DNA from: Fistularia commersonii
Taxonomy: Eukaryota > Chordata > Actinopteri > Syngnathiformes > Fistulariidae
Direction: 5' to 3'
NCBI GenBank assembly: GCA_037954325.1
Contig: JBBMNZ010000002.1
Location: forward strand, 15,857,679 to 15,921,678
Length of the DNA: 64,000 nucleotides
In this document: positions 53,501 to 64,000 of the stretch, in pieces
Layout: each line of letters begins with the position of its first letter
Numbering within the stretch: position 1 is the stretch's first letter
The notes under the pieces: model-generated
Told to the model about the DNA's origin: nothing
The model's input: the letters and a program-made list of their open reading frames with translations, nothing else
Databases searched by the model: none
Program-made: the position numbers and the translations under genes

Positions 53501-55091
53501 CATGGCATGGCTGTAAATGTCAGTATCACAAAACAGATATGGTATGGTGGTAGAATGATACAGAACCAAGAAACATACATTAAGTGAATGAATATAAACA
53601 ACGAATAATGCATTTACATTAAGCTATTTTATTTAAATAAGTAAGGGTAGACTTTGTCAGTATATGTTACCACACGAGCTTCATGTTTTCATGTTCTATT
53701 TTCAGTCTGACATTCTCTCGTGTTTTTCATTGCAGAGTTGTTCTTTTCTACCTTAATGTTTATATCTTTGGCTAATTTGTAACTTCTTACCGTACTGTTT
53801 GCACAGTTTGAGGCAACTGCAGGGAAACCACAGCATGTGGACCATTTTCAAAAGTATTCAATTGTGAAAGGGGAAACCCTTCACATCCCTTTTCTACCAC
53901 AACTGGTGGTATGATTGACAGATGTTTTGTTATTACCTGTAATGTACACTTGTTTTAGTGGCTTTCAAGATATTTTTTCATTAACAGTGTTTACTACTCC
54001 AGTGTAGTATCCCCTCCCCAACTTTAAACCACTGATCTTTTACTTCTCTCTACTGGCCAAAAGGCTTATTGCACCAGGATATTTGCTGGAATCATGCTTC
54101 TCATTATAGTTTAGTCACATCAGTCAGCTCATCCTTTTATCATTTGAAATCTTTGGGAAAATTACAGGTTTCTGTTTCTTTTTTAAAATTTTATTTCTGG
54201 TGGATGCCTGAGTTAATAGTGAATTAAAACACTCTGGAGATGACTTGAATGAGGGTTTTCAAACTCCCGACTCCAAGAGTTCGATCTTCCTGGTGGTCCT
54301 CAACAAACGAGGAACAGTTTAATTTCATTCTGTGCAATTAGCTTTTGGATCTTATAAAGTAGTGACATCCCACATTGCAATGTCTGTTCCTAATTCTAAC
54401 ACTGAGTGAAATTCCTGGGTTTTTCTTATTCTTTTCTGACTACACTGTTGAAATCACTCATTCACTTAACAAAGAAATGTTCCCATTTACAGAGAAAATG
54501 CATTTTTCTTAATTTAATTTAAAAAATTACAGAAGAGCAAACAATTTATTTCAGTGTCTTCAAATATACAGTATATGGATAATTATTTCATGTGCCAGTT
54601 GAAGGGGCCTCTCATGTTATTCCAGGAAGAGAAATGTTCTCAATTAATTTACAAAATTATTTTACCCAGCTATTAATTCAGTTTAGGAACCTGCATTGCT
54701 GCCCACTTTGTGATTGTGTCATCTGAAGATAACAATAATTTAGACCTAAAAAAAGTTAGAATCAACTTTACACCCACTCTCTTTTCCCCCTGCAAGGTCA
54801 GTGATCTGTACACTCAGGAAAATCATAAGAAACCAGCTACGTAGTCTTGTTGCTTATGTGTTTCATGTTGTTTCTGTGCTTTTTCCACAGTTGATTGTTC
54901 AATGGTTAACAAGTACATGGTTTTCGTTTACCAAGACGGTAATGCTGAATTCAATGCTCAATTCTCAGTTGAATTTAAATGTGCCCTATGTGCCTTAAAA
55001 TACAAACCAAAGAGGTTTCAATTGTGAACTCTATTTTGATGAAAAGTGGCCATTGTGTACTGTATATATGCCTTAATGTTCAACTAATAAA
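50591..55091 (+). other. 3' UTR of tmem150a and downstream region
   Basis: No coding exon is recognised in these 4.5 kb. AATAAA at 51144-51149 would give a 3' UTR of about 0.57 kb. A second well-placed AATAAA at 55086-55091, after a TGTACTGTATATATGCC-like stretch, would give a very long UTR or mark another transcript end. The small open frame at 53246-53500 shows no family signature. Confidence 0.35.
51144..51149 (+). terminator. Candidate polyadenylation signal of tmem150a
   Basis: AATAAA lies 554 bp downstream of the stop codon, the first canonical hexamer in a suitable position that I noticed. The alternative at 55086 cannot be excluded. Confidence 0.4.
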
Positions 55092-56451
55092 AAGTGTTGA
55101 AAAATAGACATTTTGGGGGACTAACATTACTTTTGATAATTCACGTCTGTTTTCTCATCGTCCATGCACACAACCACTGATGGGACTCACAGTTTTTCTA
55201 TCATTTTTATTGTTTCATTATTTACAGTTTCCTGTCACTGACAAAAAAGATGACAGCAGAGGACACAGATCAACAAACTTAAATGAATTTTAAAAAAACT
55301 GGCTGTAAATTAAAAAAGGGATATTGAATTCAACAATCAAAGTAAACCTGTACTGAGGATATCATGATGAGTTACCATTTTGTTAAACCCATCAGCAATG
55401 AAAACTTCAAAATGTTAGATATCAACATAGGCCAGATGTATCTTTGTTTCTTCAAATGCCCAGTAAAGTTTGAGAGGACATTCTTTTTTTTGTGAGTTCT
55501 GGTGTGCCAGATGCAGAATGAACATTATCAGAGGAAAGTTTGGCCTACTTTCTCCGAGGACATCACAGACTTAAGACATCAGTGTTTAATGAAATAACTT
55601 CACAGTTTTTTTACCCACCGCTCAGCGCATCTGATCACAAGAAACTAATTTGTATCTTAGACAAAATTTTGCTAAAATAAACCACGTTTACAGATTGTCA
55701 CGACACCAGCTCTTGCAGGTTAAAAAAAAAATTGCAATGCTGCTGTCCAGGGAGGAACTTGAGTGCTGAAAGTGCGACCAAAGATCAACATGAAAACAAG
55801 ACGGCATGGCTATTTTATATTTGATTGATTGTAACATGAAAGATAAGAATGCGCCTCCCAACATTTTCCGGGACCTGTTTTCTTGCAACAGTGCCAGCAG
55901 CTTTCAGCGGCACACGTTACAAAATAAGACTTAGAAAAGGCATCATACAGTCATGGCACAAAGATTAAATTCTTCTAAGGCCGAGCTTTTTGTTAAGCAG
56001 AAATTACACTTTTGATATTCACAGGGTCACTGAAGAAAACAATAGCACCTTTAGAGAGCGAGGCACTGCGGTTGGTGCTGCACATACATTTGAAGGTCAA
56101 GTTAAGGACCATTCTCAGTGCTGAGGTAAAACATGTTGCTGTTTATGCTGTCATTAACCAAGTAAAATCTGTCAACTTTGATTGTGCATATATTAATAAT
56201 GTCTAAATTATTTAAAGGATGGAAAAGGTTTGGTTTATGAGATGTCCTCTGTTCTTTTCTGGTTTCCATTATATGTCCTGCAGCTACCACCACCTCTTTA
56301 TATATTGTATCCTCTCACCTCTTTAAAGCTGACTTATCCCTAACTTTGGCTTTATTTCTTCCTATAAAAAATGTCCTATCAGTTGACGGAGCCATTGTAA
56401 CGTTCAGCCCCTCAAGCAGGTCAATCAGGACAAGGCGCTGGAGCATTTACT
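55092..56451 (-). other. 3' flank of mat1a
   Basis: No coding exon is recognised. On the - strand, AATAAA at 56351-56356 lies about 100 bp past the mat1a stop codon and would give a short 3' UTR. Another at 55206-55211 would give a UTR of about 1.25 kb. Confidence 0.35.
56351..56356 (-). terminator. Candidate polyadenylation signal of mat1a
   Basis: The + strand TTTATT reads AATAAA on the - strand, close to the mat1a stop codon. A distal alternative exists near 55206. Confidence 0.4.
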
Positions 56452-59400
56452 TTAGAAGACCAGGTTTTTGGGTACCTCCCAAGAAAACTCTGGCCGACCA
56501 AAGTGGCCGTAGGCAGCTGTCAGCTGGTAGATGGGCCTCTTTAGATTCAGTTCCCTGTAGAAAAGGAAATGCATTGTTCAAAATGAAAGAGCACATCTAC
56601 AGTATTTTGTCTTTTCATATTAAATTTGTCACTTACTTTGATATCGGCAGAATTTTCACTGTCAAATTATTCCAACCCGCAAAACACTTACACATATTGA
56701 CCTCTCTTCAAAACAGGTCTGGCCAGAAATGACTGTTGATATGGTGGGTATAAAAAGTCATATTTACCTGACAATGACTCCTGGCCGCAGATCAAAGTTC
56801 TTGTGGACGATTTGGAGCAGTTCTGATTCTGTTTTCTGGGATGAACCGTAGGTGAACAGGGAGATGGAGAGAGGTTGAGCCACTCCAATGGCGTAAGACA
56901 CCTGCAGCGTTGAAAGGAGGAGTGGGAAGTCATCATCACTCTTCATCATGCAGAAAGCAGGGATGACTCTGAAGACCACTCACCTGGACCAGTACTCTCC
57001 TGCACAGCTTGGCTTTGACCAGGGACTTGGCCACCCAGCGAGCAGCATACGCAGCTGAACGGTCCACCTTTGAGAAGTCTTTACCAGAGAAAGCGCCGCC
57101 CCCGTGCGCACCCCACCCTCCATAGGTGTCAACAATGATCTTCCTGCCTGTAACTCCAGCATCACCCTGGTGTCGGAAGAAAACATGCTCAGAATGTTGG
57201 CTTTCTGGCTGGAATCTGCAGGTTGTGTATAGTCACCTGTGGCCCACCGATCACAAAGCGACCACTGGGCTGAAGGTGGTAGATGGTCTTGTCATCCAGA
57301 TACTTAGCAGGTACCACTGCGTTGATCACCTGGCGAAAGAATTGCAACATCAGATGAGATTATCCACAAAAGACATAATGTCATTCATTTATAAGATGTT
57401 CCAAGCCGTGAGTCATTGTTTCATTATTCCCAGCAGCACAGCATGTGTGGAGTTCAGGGCGCCAACTGAAGCACCTAGTAGCTGTGAGTATGGATGTAAG
57501 TCTGTTAATTAATTTTGACACTTGACTCTATAACTACAGAAAGAAGGCTTTGTTTGAAACTTAGTTCAATTTTGAAAAGATTTGTTGCCAGCCACCTGTG
57601 TGTCAGATTGTGTATCCATGGCAACAGCACAAGATACAGTCACAGAATTTTCAAGGCCTGTTATTGAGATACAGATGAAGGTTTGAGGAACAGAGAGATA
57701 AGATATGATAAGATAGACTTTATAAATCGCCAGAGGAGAAATTCTGTTGTCACAGCAGCATAACAGTTATAATGTCATAAAAAGGAAATAAATATTAATA
57801 TAAATATTTATATTAATATAAATAGAAAGGCAGAAGACAGAAGATAGCTTGACAAAAAAAAAATCCACAAAAGGACCAGAGCCTGTGGGATATTGTTGTG
57901 AGTACTCAGCACTACTAAAGGCACTTTTATATGAGAATGTGTGAAACTGAGCAACAGGGCAGTGGTGAAAAGTGATGACTGCAACCCCATCCCATAACAC
58001 ACATCGTCTAACCCAACCATTATTTTGACCTGCACAGCAAACAATATCCAGTGTCCTGTCACAACCAGTGTATTCTTTTCTCAATGGAGGTGAGGTGTGA
58101 GGCTCAGGCTGGTGTGTTTCTTCTGCTCTACCTTCTCCTTGAGGACCTTCTTCTGCTCCTCGAGAGAGATGCAGTCATCGTGCTGCACAGAGATCACAAT
58201 GGTGTGAACTCTCTTGGGTATAACAGCTCCATCTCTCTGATCGTAATGCACTGTGACCTGTGGGATGAATAAATGACAAGTAAGTTACTGCGGTGCATTA
58301 TTACTTACTAATATCATTTCCTAATATGTATTACATAATATACATTTTGTGAGAACTGAAGATTTCAAGGTAAATGATTTCAGGTTGCTTATTCAGTTTA
58401 TTTTTTGCCTTTCTTATAATTCCTGTTTGGACTTGCATCCTGCGATGTCACAAATTTAACCATCCCTTAAAAAGTGAGCAAGTAATACCCGATAATTTTT
58501 AAAATTTCTGCAGGGACAGGATAAAAAAGACCTTTTTTGATATTTTTATTAATATTTACATCTCCTTCCTGGTGGAGAAACCAAGTAATGAATATTCAAC
58601 CAAAATCAATTTAATATTGTCCCATGATATCATGGAGCCATTTATCATTTAATTCAAAAGCGATTGAACAGATCTTTTCACAACAACGGATCCCAGCTTC
58701 TGAATACATAATTTTAACAATTAGAGTACATGAATAATTTCTTGTGAATTTTCTTGTTCTTGTGATGTTTTGGGTTTTATTCGTTTTGTTAACTAATTCA
58801 TTGTTTTTTGCTTCTTTTCGGATTGAAACTCCTGATCAGTTGCAAGATCAGTTCTTTTTGATTTGAAATGTAATTTCTATTTAAGGTAGCAAATCAATTG
58901 TGAATTTACAAATTACATTTCATTATAAATTAGAAAACAGTGAGGAAACATCACTGGAGAAAACAATTATTTGTGAATAGAAAATATCTTCAGTTTTCAA
59001 ACAATTTGCAAACAAACACTAAGAAACTTTTACAGGATTTTTATTGTAAAATGTTCCATGGCTGGATATAGACATTTTTTGATTAAAAAAAAAAGCATCA
59101 CTTATTGCTCAGCTTCTGGCGCCGATAATTACATGATCGGGATCACATGAATCAATATTTTCTTCCTGATGGCCATGTTGATATAATCTGATGGTTTATT
59201 CTCAATGAGAAATGTTTTTGCAACTTGTCACTGGCCAAGGCAGTGAGAGAGGTGTGATATAGCTTTGTTAATTTTTGGCATCACCAAAGTGTATTAGTCG
59301 TAAAATCAGGGATAAGCTCTTTGTCTGGCCGTCTGGTTTAAAATTAAATGCACTCTCCTACCAGATGTTCTAATAACCTAAGCTTTTTGTCTTACAAACG

Positions 59401-62400
59401 TGGCCAACGACAAACAGCCACCAAAGCAGTCAAAAGTCCATTATTTAGGCACAAAGAGCTTTTTTGTCCACTTGTAGTAGCCAAGGTTGATCTGAATTTG
59501 CTGGCAACATAATAATCTATTGGAAGACATCCAGAGTTCAAACTAAAGCCTAACTCACAGAGTTCAAAAGTGCAGTGGTATTTCTACTAAAACAAACCAA
59601 CTTGCATTTGTAATGTGACACAAAACTTACTTGTGTTTTGGAGTCTGGACGCAGCCAGGGGATGGTACCTGTGCGCCTCAGATCAGCCATCTTTGAGTTG
59701 AGTTTGTGGGCTAAGACAATGGTGAGAGGCATGCACTCCTCGGTCTCATCCGTGGCATAGCCAAACATCAACCCCTGTTGGATCCAATAGATCATGTGTT
59801 TAGTGATTGCCACCATTTTGACTTGCTAAATTATATTTTCTTCACTTTGGATCGCTTTTACACCACACCCTTGTTTTATCATGGTAATCTGCCTTGAGAG
59901 GCAAAAGATGCAAATTGTGTAGTCAGAAAGGAAATGACTGGTATTGTAAGAAAATATGAATGTTGGAAATGTCTTTGACTACAGGGGATCCCAGAGAGAA
60001 ACATTTGGGGGGCGAAGTTCCCCAAAAATCCAATAATTATAATTTATTAATCCCTCGTTAGGGGAAATTTCATCTCTGCATTTAACCCATTATGGATGAA
60101 CCATGAGCAGTTGGCTGCTGTCTATCAGCACCAGGGGAGCAGGTCAGGGGTTTAGTGTCTTGCTCAACAACACTTCGACACACTAGGAGTTGCCGGGAAT
60201 TGAACAAGGAATGTTCGGTTCGAAGGATGATTGCTCTACCTCCTCTACAATTTAAAGTATGGTTAGAAAAAGCCTGTAAAACTATAATGTTACAATGTTG
60301 AGAAGTAATTAAAACATCGATGGCAACCAAAATCATATGAAACATATTGGTAAAAATAAAGGAAATAAATAAAGGTGAAATAACAAACTAGCAGTTTAAT
60401 TCTCACTTTCTGTCATGCTTTGCTAAAATTTTGGTTTACGATTATGGCCCTGAATGGACACCATTTGCTTACAGTTTCTAGAGTTTCATTTGACTGATGT
60501 GATCATTCAGGTAAAGTTATCAATAATTGCATCAATAATTACCAATATTTTGTAAGATCCCCTCACAATTCCAAATGTTGAAAATTCCAAATCCCCTGAT
60601 TCTGCCATAAAATGTCCAACAAACCCAGTTCTGATATGAATTACAAGCCGTTACGATTCATCAACTTCCCGTCAAAGTCCTACCTGATCTCCTGCTCCAA
60701 TGTCCTCCTCCTGTCTGTCAATGTGGACCCCCTGCGCAATATCTGGACTCTGCTGTTCCAGTGCCACCAGCACATTACATGTCTTATAGTCAAAACCTAC
60801 AATGAGTAGTAAACACACAAGGCTGTGAAGAGCAAGGACAAATAGCTGACCCATCAAAAATAACCAACTGAAGCAGCATGAATGGAGGTTGTTGTTCCTA
60901 ACCTTTGTCGGAGTTGTCATAGCCGATGTGTTTGATGGTGTCCCGAACCACCTTCTGGTAGTCGACAACAGCGCGAGACGTGATCTCTCCACAGAGCAAC
61001 ACCATGCCGGTTTTACATACGGTCTCTGTGGATAAATCAACATGTCTTTAAACTCCCCATGACGCTAGTGAAAGCTTCTCAAAATCTTCATAAAACTCGG
61101 ATTTTTAGACTCCGGTCACTTAAATGTACATGTTGCCGGACTATGAGCTACGAGACAAGTGTTGAATATTCTCAACCCATTTTGAAAATCAACAATGTGG
61201 ACAACTTCAATTCTGGGTCCAATGTAGGCCGGTGGTTCTTTGTTTTTATCCTCTGCTGTCAAAAACAGCATCAAAGTTGAGTGGAAAATATTGAAAGCAG
61301 TTTTAAGTTACATATAAGGCGCTGCTAGTGCAAACTGAGATCTACACCTACCACAGGCCACTTTGGCATCTGGGTCTTGACTCAGGTGAGCATCCAGGAC
61401 AGCATCGCTGATCTGGTCACAGATTTTGTCTGAAGCAAAATATGACCAGAAAAAGACATCTAATTTAATGGGAAGCTGTAAAAATGACAATAATAAAGAC
61501 AGTAAGCCTGATTTGTTGGGAGACAGGACAAAGCCTGGGTTCTTTGTGACGTCCCGTTACAGCAATGCAACACAAGGGTTACATCAGATATCAGCTCAAT
61601 GTTGGGTTGCATTTGCTCACCAGAAGCAAATGTTTTACATCTCAGCAAGGATTGACGATGCAGTCAGTTTACAGCCTGCAGGTGTCTTTGTGACAGCTGT
61701 GACTCTGAATGTCCCCAAAACACCCACTATCTGTGGGAACAAGCCAGACCTCGAGGCCAGTTGTAAAATCAAAAGATGTGCGCTGCATTTACATTGTGTA
61801 GCTCTGTTAGTCAGAGTTCTTGTCACCAGAATATGTCTTCAAGCATGCTACTTTGTTATAACTTTTTTAACTTGTTTTGAACCCAAGCTGAAGGCAGATT
61901 ATAGTAAATTGTGAGGTTGTAATAAGCTCTCAACTCAAAATGTTGCACATTAAGATAAGGATAAAACATTGAAATGTGCTGTTACTACTTCATTTAATGT
62001 GTTATTCTCAATTAACACTTAGAACCTGCTATTCTGCTTTTATATACTTTTCATAACTTCTATTCAAGTTTTAATAGGTGCACTTTTTCTTAGATTAGAT
62101 TTGGTGTTTAAACCTGATGTCCAATCAAATTTTCACATTACCTTATCCAAACCAAAATAATAGCTCAGGGTCAAATATATCTTGTTGTTTTTCAGTAGTC
62201 TCACATAATATTAAAATTTTTTTATGTAGAGCTGCATGACTTTGTTTATTCTGTTGTGTTTACCGATTATTGATTAGCAAAGAGGACTTTGAAAGGATTA
62301 CAACACATTGACGACGGTTGGGGGGGTTGGAGGCAACTGAGGTGGACGTGGTTCAACTGGAATGATTAGGTCTTAACTGGTATCAAGGTTTCATATGCGT

Positions 62401-63131
62401 ATATAAATGATTACACTGATGTTTGTTTGACAGCAAGACAGCCGCTAAGACCACATTTACACAAATCTAAAGCCTTCTATTCCATTTTGCATCTGCGGAA
62501 ATTTACAATTTATTGTAATCCATCATGAACGTATGGAAGCTCATTACATCCTGCAACTATTCAGTAGGAGCATGCATTTTGGATTTTATAATTCCTTCAT
62601 TGATGTCAACATGCAACTCATGTCCAGCAAGTGGCGGGGATACCAAATGCCGCACACTTTTCCTTCACCATGCAACCTTACACCGGTCTCTCACACATTC
62701 ACGCACCAGCTGCCTGTGAGTCACAGTTAAAGGCAGTAAACATATTACTGTGAATGGGATACCAACCATGCTTATAAAATAAATGCATCATACTATGGAG
62801 TTCATTAGTCACTTTTTCCTACAAAAAATGAATAATAAATTAAAAAAAAAAAAAATAGCCATATATATATCTATATATACATAGATATATATATAGATAT
62901 ACATGTATATACACGATAAACACACACACATACATACCTAAATGTTTTTTGTTTTTTAATTTAGATTTGGATTCCTTTGAAGACAGGTAAGAAAAGAAAA
63001 CATTCTGTACATTATATTGCATGTTAAGGCCGAGTTTCAGACAAGAGTTGAGGTCAAAGCTCACCTGGATGTCCCTCTCCCACGGACTCCGATGTGAACA
63101 TGAAAGAGCCGTTGTCCAGCAGGTCACTCAT
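56452..63131 (-). CDS. mat1a: Methionine adenosyltransferase, liver type (S-adenosylmethionine synthase)
   Basis: Cytosolic enzyme making S-adenosylmethionine from methionine and ATP. Ten coding exons on the - strand, in transcript order, are 63065-63131, 61352-61429, 60903-61025, 60684-60796, 59631-59774, 58132-58257, 57237-57329, 56984-57166, 56768-56901 and 56452-56554. They sum to 1164 nt, 387 residues (human MAT1A 395). All junctions are GT-AG and in frame. The start MSDLLDNGSFMFTSESVGEG has an in-frame upstream TGA. Key motifs are present: EGHPDKICDQISDAVLDAHL, GAGDQG (split by an intron), YATDETEECMPLT, the flexible-loop and ATP-binding region, and GGGAFSGKD. MAT1A rather than MAT2A is supported by KMADLRRTG, IGVAQPLSISLFTYGSSQKT, VHKNFDLRPGVIVR and the terminal NLVF. 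The domain corresponding to human exon 6 is divided by an intron at LKEK/VINAVV. The gene looks intact and functional. Confidence 0.97.
57330..58131 (-). other. mat1a intron dividing the VTVHYDQ...GGPQ block
   Basis: An 802-bp intron with donor GAGAAG/GTAGAG and acceptor TTTCGCCAG/GTGATC. It separates 42 codons from 31 codons that together match one 73-codon block of human MAT1A. It contains a LINE 3' end at 57697-57800. Confidence 0.85.
57697..57800 (-). mobile_element. LINE 3' terminus in a mat1a intron
   Basis: GATAAGATATGATAAGATAG is followed by ACTTTATAAATCGCCAGAGG and AAATTCTGTTGTCACAGCAG. This resembles the terminal sequence of the LINE at 17501-18180, read here on the - strand in the same sense as mat1a. 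The 5' limit is unclear; similarity may extend beyond 57800. Confidence 0.6.
58258..59630. other. mat1a intron between the GLMF and VTVH exons
   Basis: AT-rich intron of about 1.4 kb with no recognisable exon, RNA gene or transposon. Confidence 0.4.
60045..60240 (-). mobile_element. tRNA-derived SINE-like repeat, copy B
   Basis: This second copy of the repeat at 16959-17138 shares TTAACCCATTATGGATGAAC, AGCAGTTGGCTGC, CAGGGGAGCAGGTC and TGTCTTGCTCAACAACACTT. On the - strand its head reads GAGGAGGTAGAGCAATCATC then a B-box-like GTTCAATTCCCGG. It lies in a mat1a intron and is not a functional tRNA gene. Confidence 0.7.
61430..63064. other. mat1a intron 1
   Basis: A 1.6 kb intron. A + strand open frame (61426-61914) is antisense to the gene and lacks family signatures. 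TA-rich simple sequence occurs at 62860-62915. No other feature is recognised. Confidence 0.4.
62860..62915. repeat. TA-rich simple sequence
   Basis: Imperfect ATATATATCTATATA / GATATATATATAGATATACA tract in mat1a intron 1, about 150-200 bp downstream of the first-exon donor. Confidence 0.85.
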
Positions 63132-63310
63132 GTTTCTATGGGGCCAGGTACTCAGCAAGACTCAGGGAGAATCTATTCCTCAGTTTCCACCAACAAGCAG
63201 TCTGGAGAGATTTGAAGGCTACTTTATATTCCTACTGGCTCTCTTCAGGAGTGAACTGGAGAAAGGGAGGCAAGCAGCCCTGCAACCAATACAAAGTCTA
63301 TCCTACAAAA
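63132..63310 (-). other. mat1a: Probable 5' UTR of mat1a
   Basis: The interval lies between the start codon at 63129-63131 and a transcription start predicted about 30 bp downstream of the TATA-like box. It contains an in-frame TGA upstream of the ATG. No upstream intron is evident. Confidence 0.45.
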
Positions 63311-63335
63311 CTCCACTTCTAAGCCCACATGGTCC

Positions 63336-63346
63336 TATATATATAT
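63336..63346 (-). promoter_or_regulatory. mat1a: TATA-like box of mat1a
   Basis: CTATATATATATGG on the + strand reads CCATATATATATAG on the - strand, about 205 bp upstream of the mat1a ATG. Its position and orientation suit a TATA-driven promoter, which would fit a tissue-restricted gene. The tract could also be a chance TA repeat. Confidence 0.5.
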
Positions 63347-64000
63347 GGCTAAGGGAGCACACACACACGCACAAACGTGCACACGTACGCACACACATGT
63401 CATGTGAATCCATGGGACAGTCCATTCCAGGGGGAGTGGATGATGGGAGGGCATTTGAGCTGGTGGAAGCTGCTCGTTAACCCCTTATGTACAGAGTGAT
63501 GCTTAAATGTGTGTTTCTAGTCACCGCAGCTACTTTGACAGACCCGCATTGGAGTGTCACGCCACTGGAAGCAGGGTCATCTAAATTAGGGGGTAACTCT
63601 CCCCCCTTCACAGTGGTGGGGCAGCTCTGTGAGCTGGGGGTCAGCCAGGTTGGCGCACCCTATCTACTCAGGGAGAGAGATAGCTGTTGTTTGCTGCAAG
63701 TGTGATGTATTTCCTGTTTACATCATGCCCCGAGACAGATATGTTTGTTCTCCAGAGGTAAAGTGATTAGAAATTACCCAAAACAAATATATGAACTCAA
63801 ATGACTTAACAACTGCCATAACCTGCATGCCATGTTCGTAGATAAAACTGTACATGCACTCGCCAATTATAAGCCAATCCACTCAGATGGTATTGTTTTT
63901 CATGCATGAATTATCATTTAAGTAAAAACTGTAAAAACACAAATGACTAATTTTGCTGAAAATAGATGTGTTTTCTGAATGTTATTACTGACTAATGTGT
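63347..64000. other. Upstream flank of mat1a
   Basis: The stretch contains a short CACA/CACG tract at 63358-63398 and non-coding sequence. No further gene is recognised before the window ends. Short open frames at 63094-63480 and 63487-63705 have no family signature. Confidence 0.4.

Overview
This window is vertebrate nuclear DNA, almost certainly from a teleost fish. The genes are split by canonical GT-AG introns, the base composition is AT-rich, (CA/TG)n microsatellites are abundant, and the dispersed repeats (a Tc1-like transposon, RTE- and L2/Rex-like LINEs, a Ty3/gypsy relic, tRNA-derived SINEs) are those of teleost genomes. No bacterial, phage or CRISPR feature is present. I read five protein-coding genes by joining exons by eye. 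No database search was run, so family names rest on recognised motifs and remembered homologues.

Layout. 1-8.5 kb: the 3' part of a storkhead-box gene (probably stox1, + strand), with a nearly full-length Tc1-like transposon in its last intron. 9-12.5 kb: a C2H2 zinc-finger gene on the - strand, tail to tail with stox1. 13.7-15.4 kb: a TSS-like region with YY1-type motifs and GCTAAC/GTTAGC words, the likely promoter of the zinc-finger gene. 15.4-19.6 kb: repeats (a SINE, a microsatellite, two LINE 3' ends). 19.7-24.4 kb: a complete seven-exon TRIM gene (+) with two B-boxes, a coiled coil and PRY-SPRY but no RING. 24.9-27.0 kb: a decayed Ty3/gypsy element with one visible LTR. 27.6-50.6 kb: tmem150a (+), seven coding exons with large introns carrying a nested LINE pair, SINE, RTE and microsatellite sequence, plus an unexplained coding-like exon at 29023-29347. 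56.4-63.1 kb: mat1a (-), ten coding exons, complete, with a TATA-like promoter near 63.34 kb.

The genes do not form one pathway. MAT1A makes S-adenosylmethionine, TMEM150A is a plasma-membrane phosphoinositide regulator, STOX is a winged-helix DNA-binding protein, and the TRIM and zinc-finger genes belong to fast-evolving families. The most informative points are the tmem150a-mat1a neighbourhood (in human TMEM150A lies near the paralogue MAT2A), an extra intron inside a mat1a region that I believe is one exon in mammals, the orphan exon within tmem150a intron 1, and the layered retroelements. I found no convincing new multi-gene system. The orphan exon is the best candidate for something undescribed.
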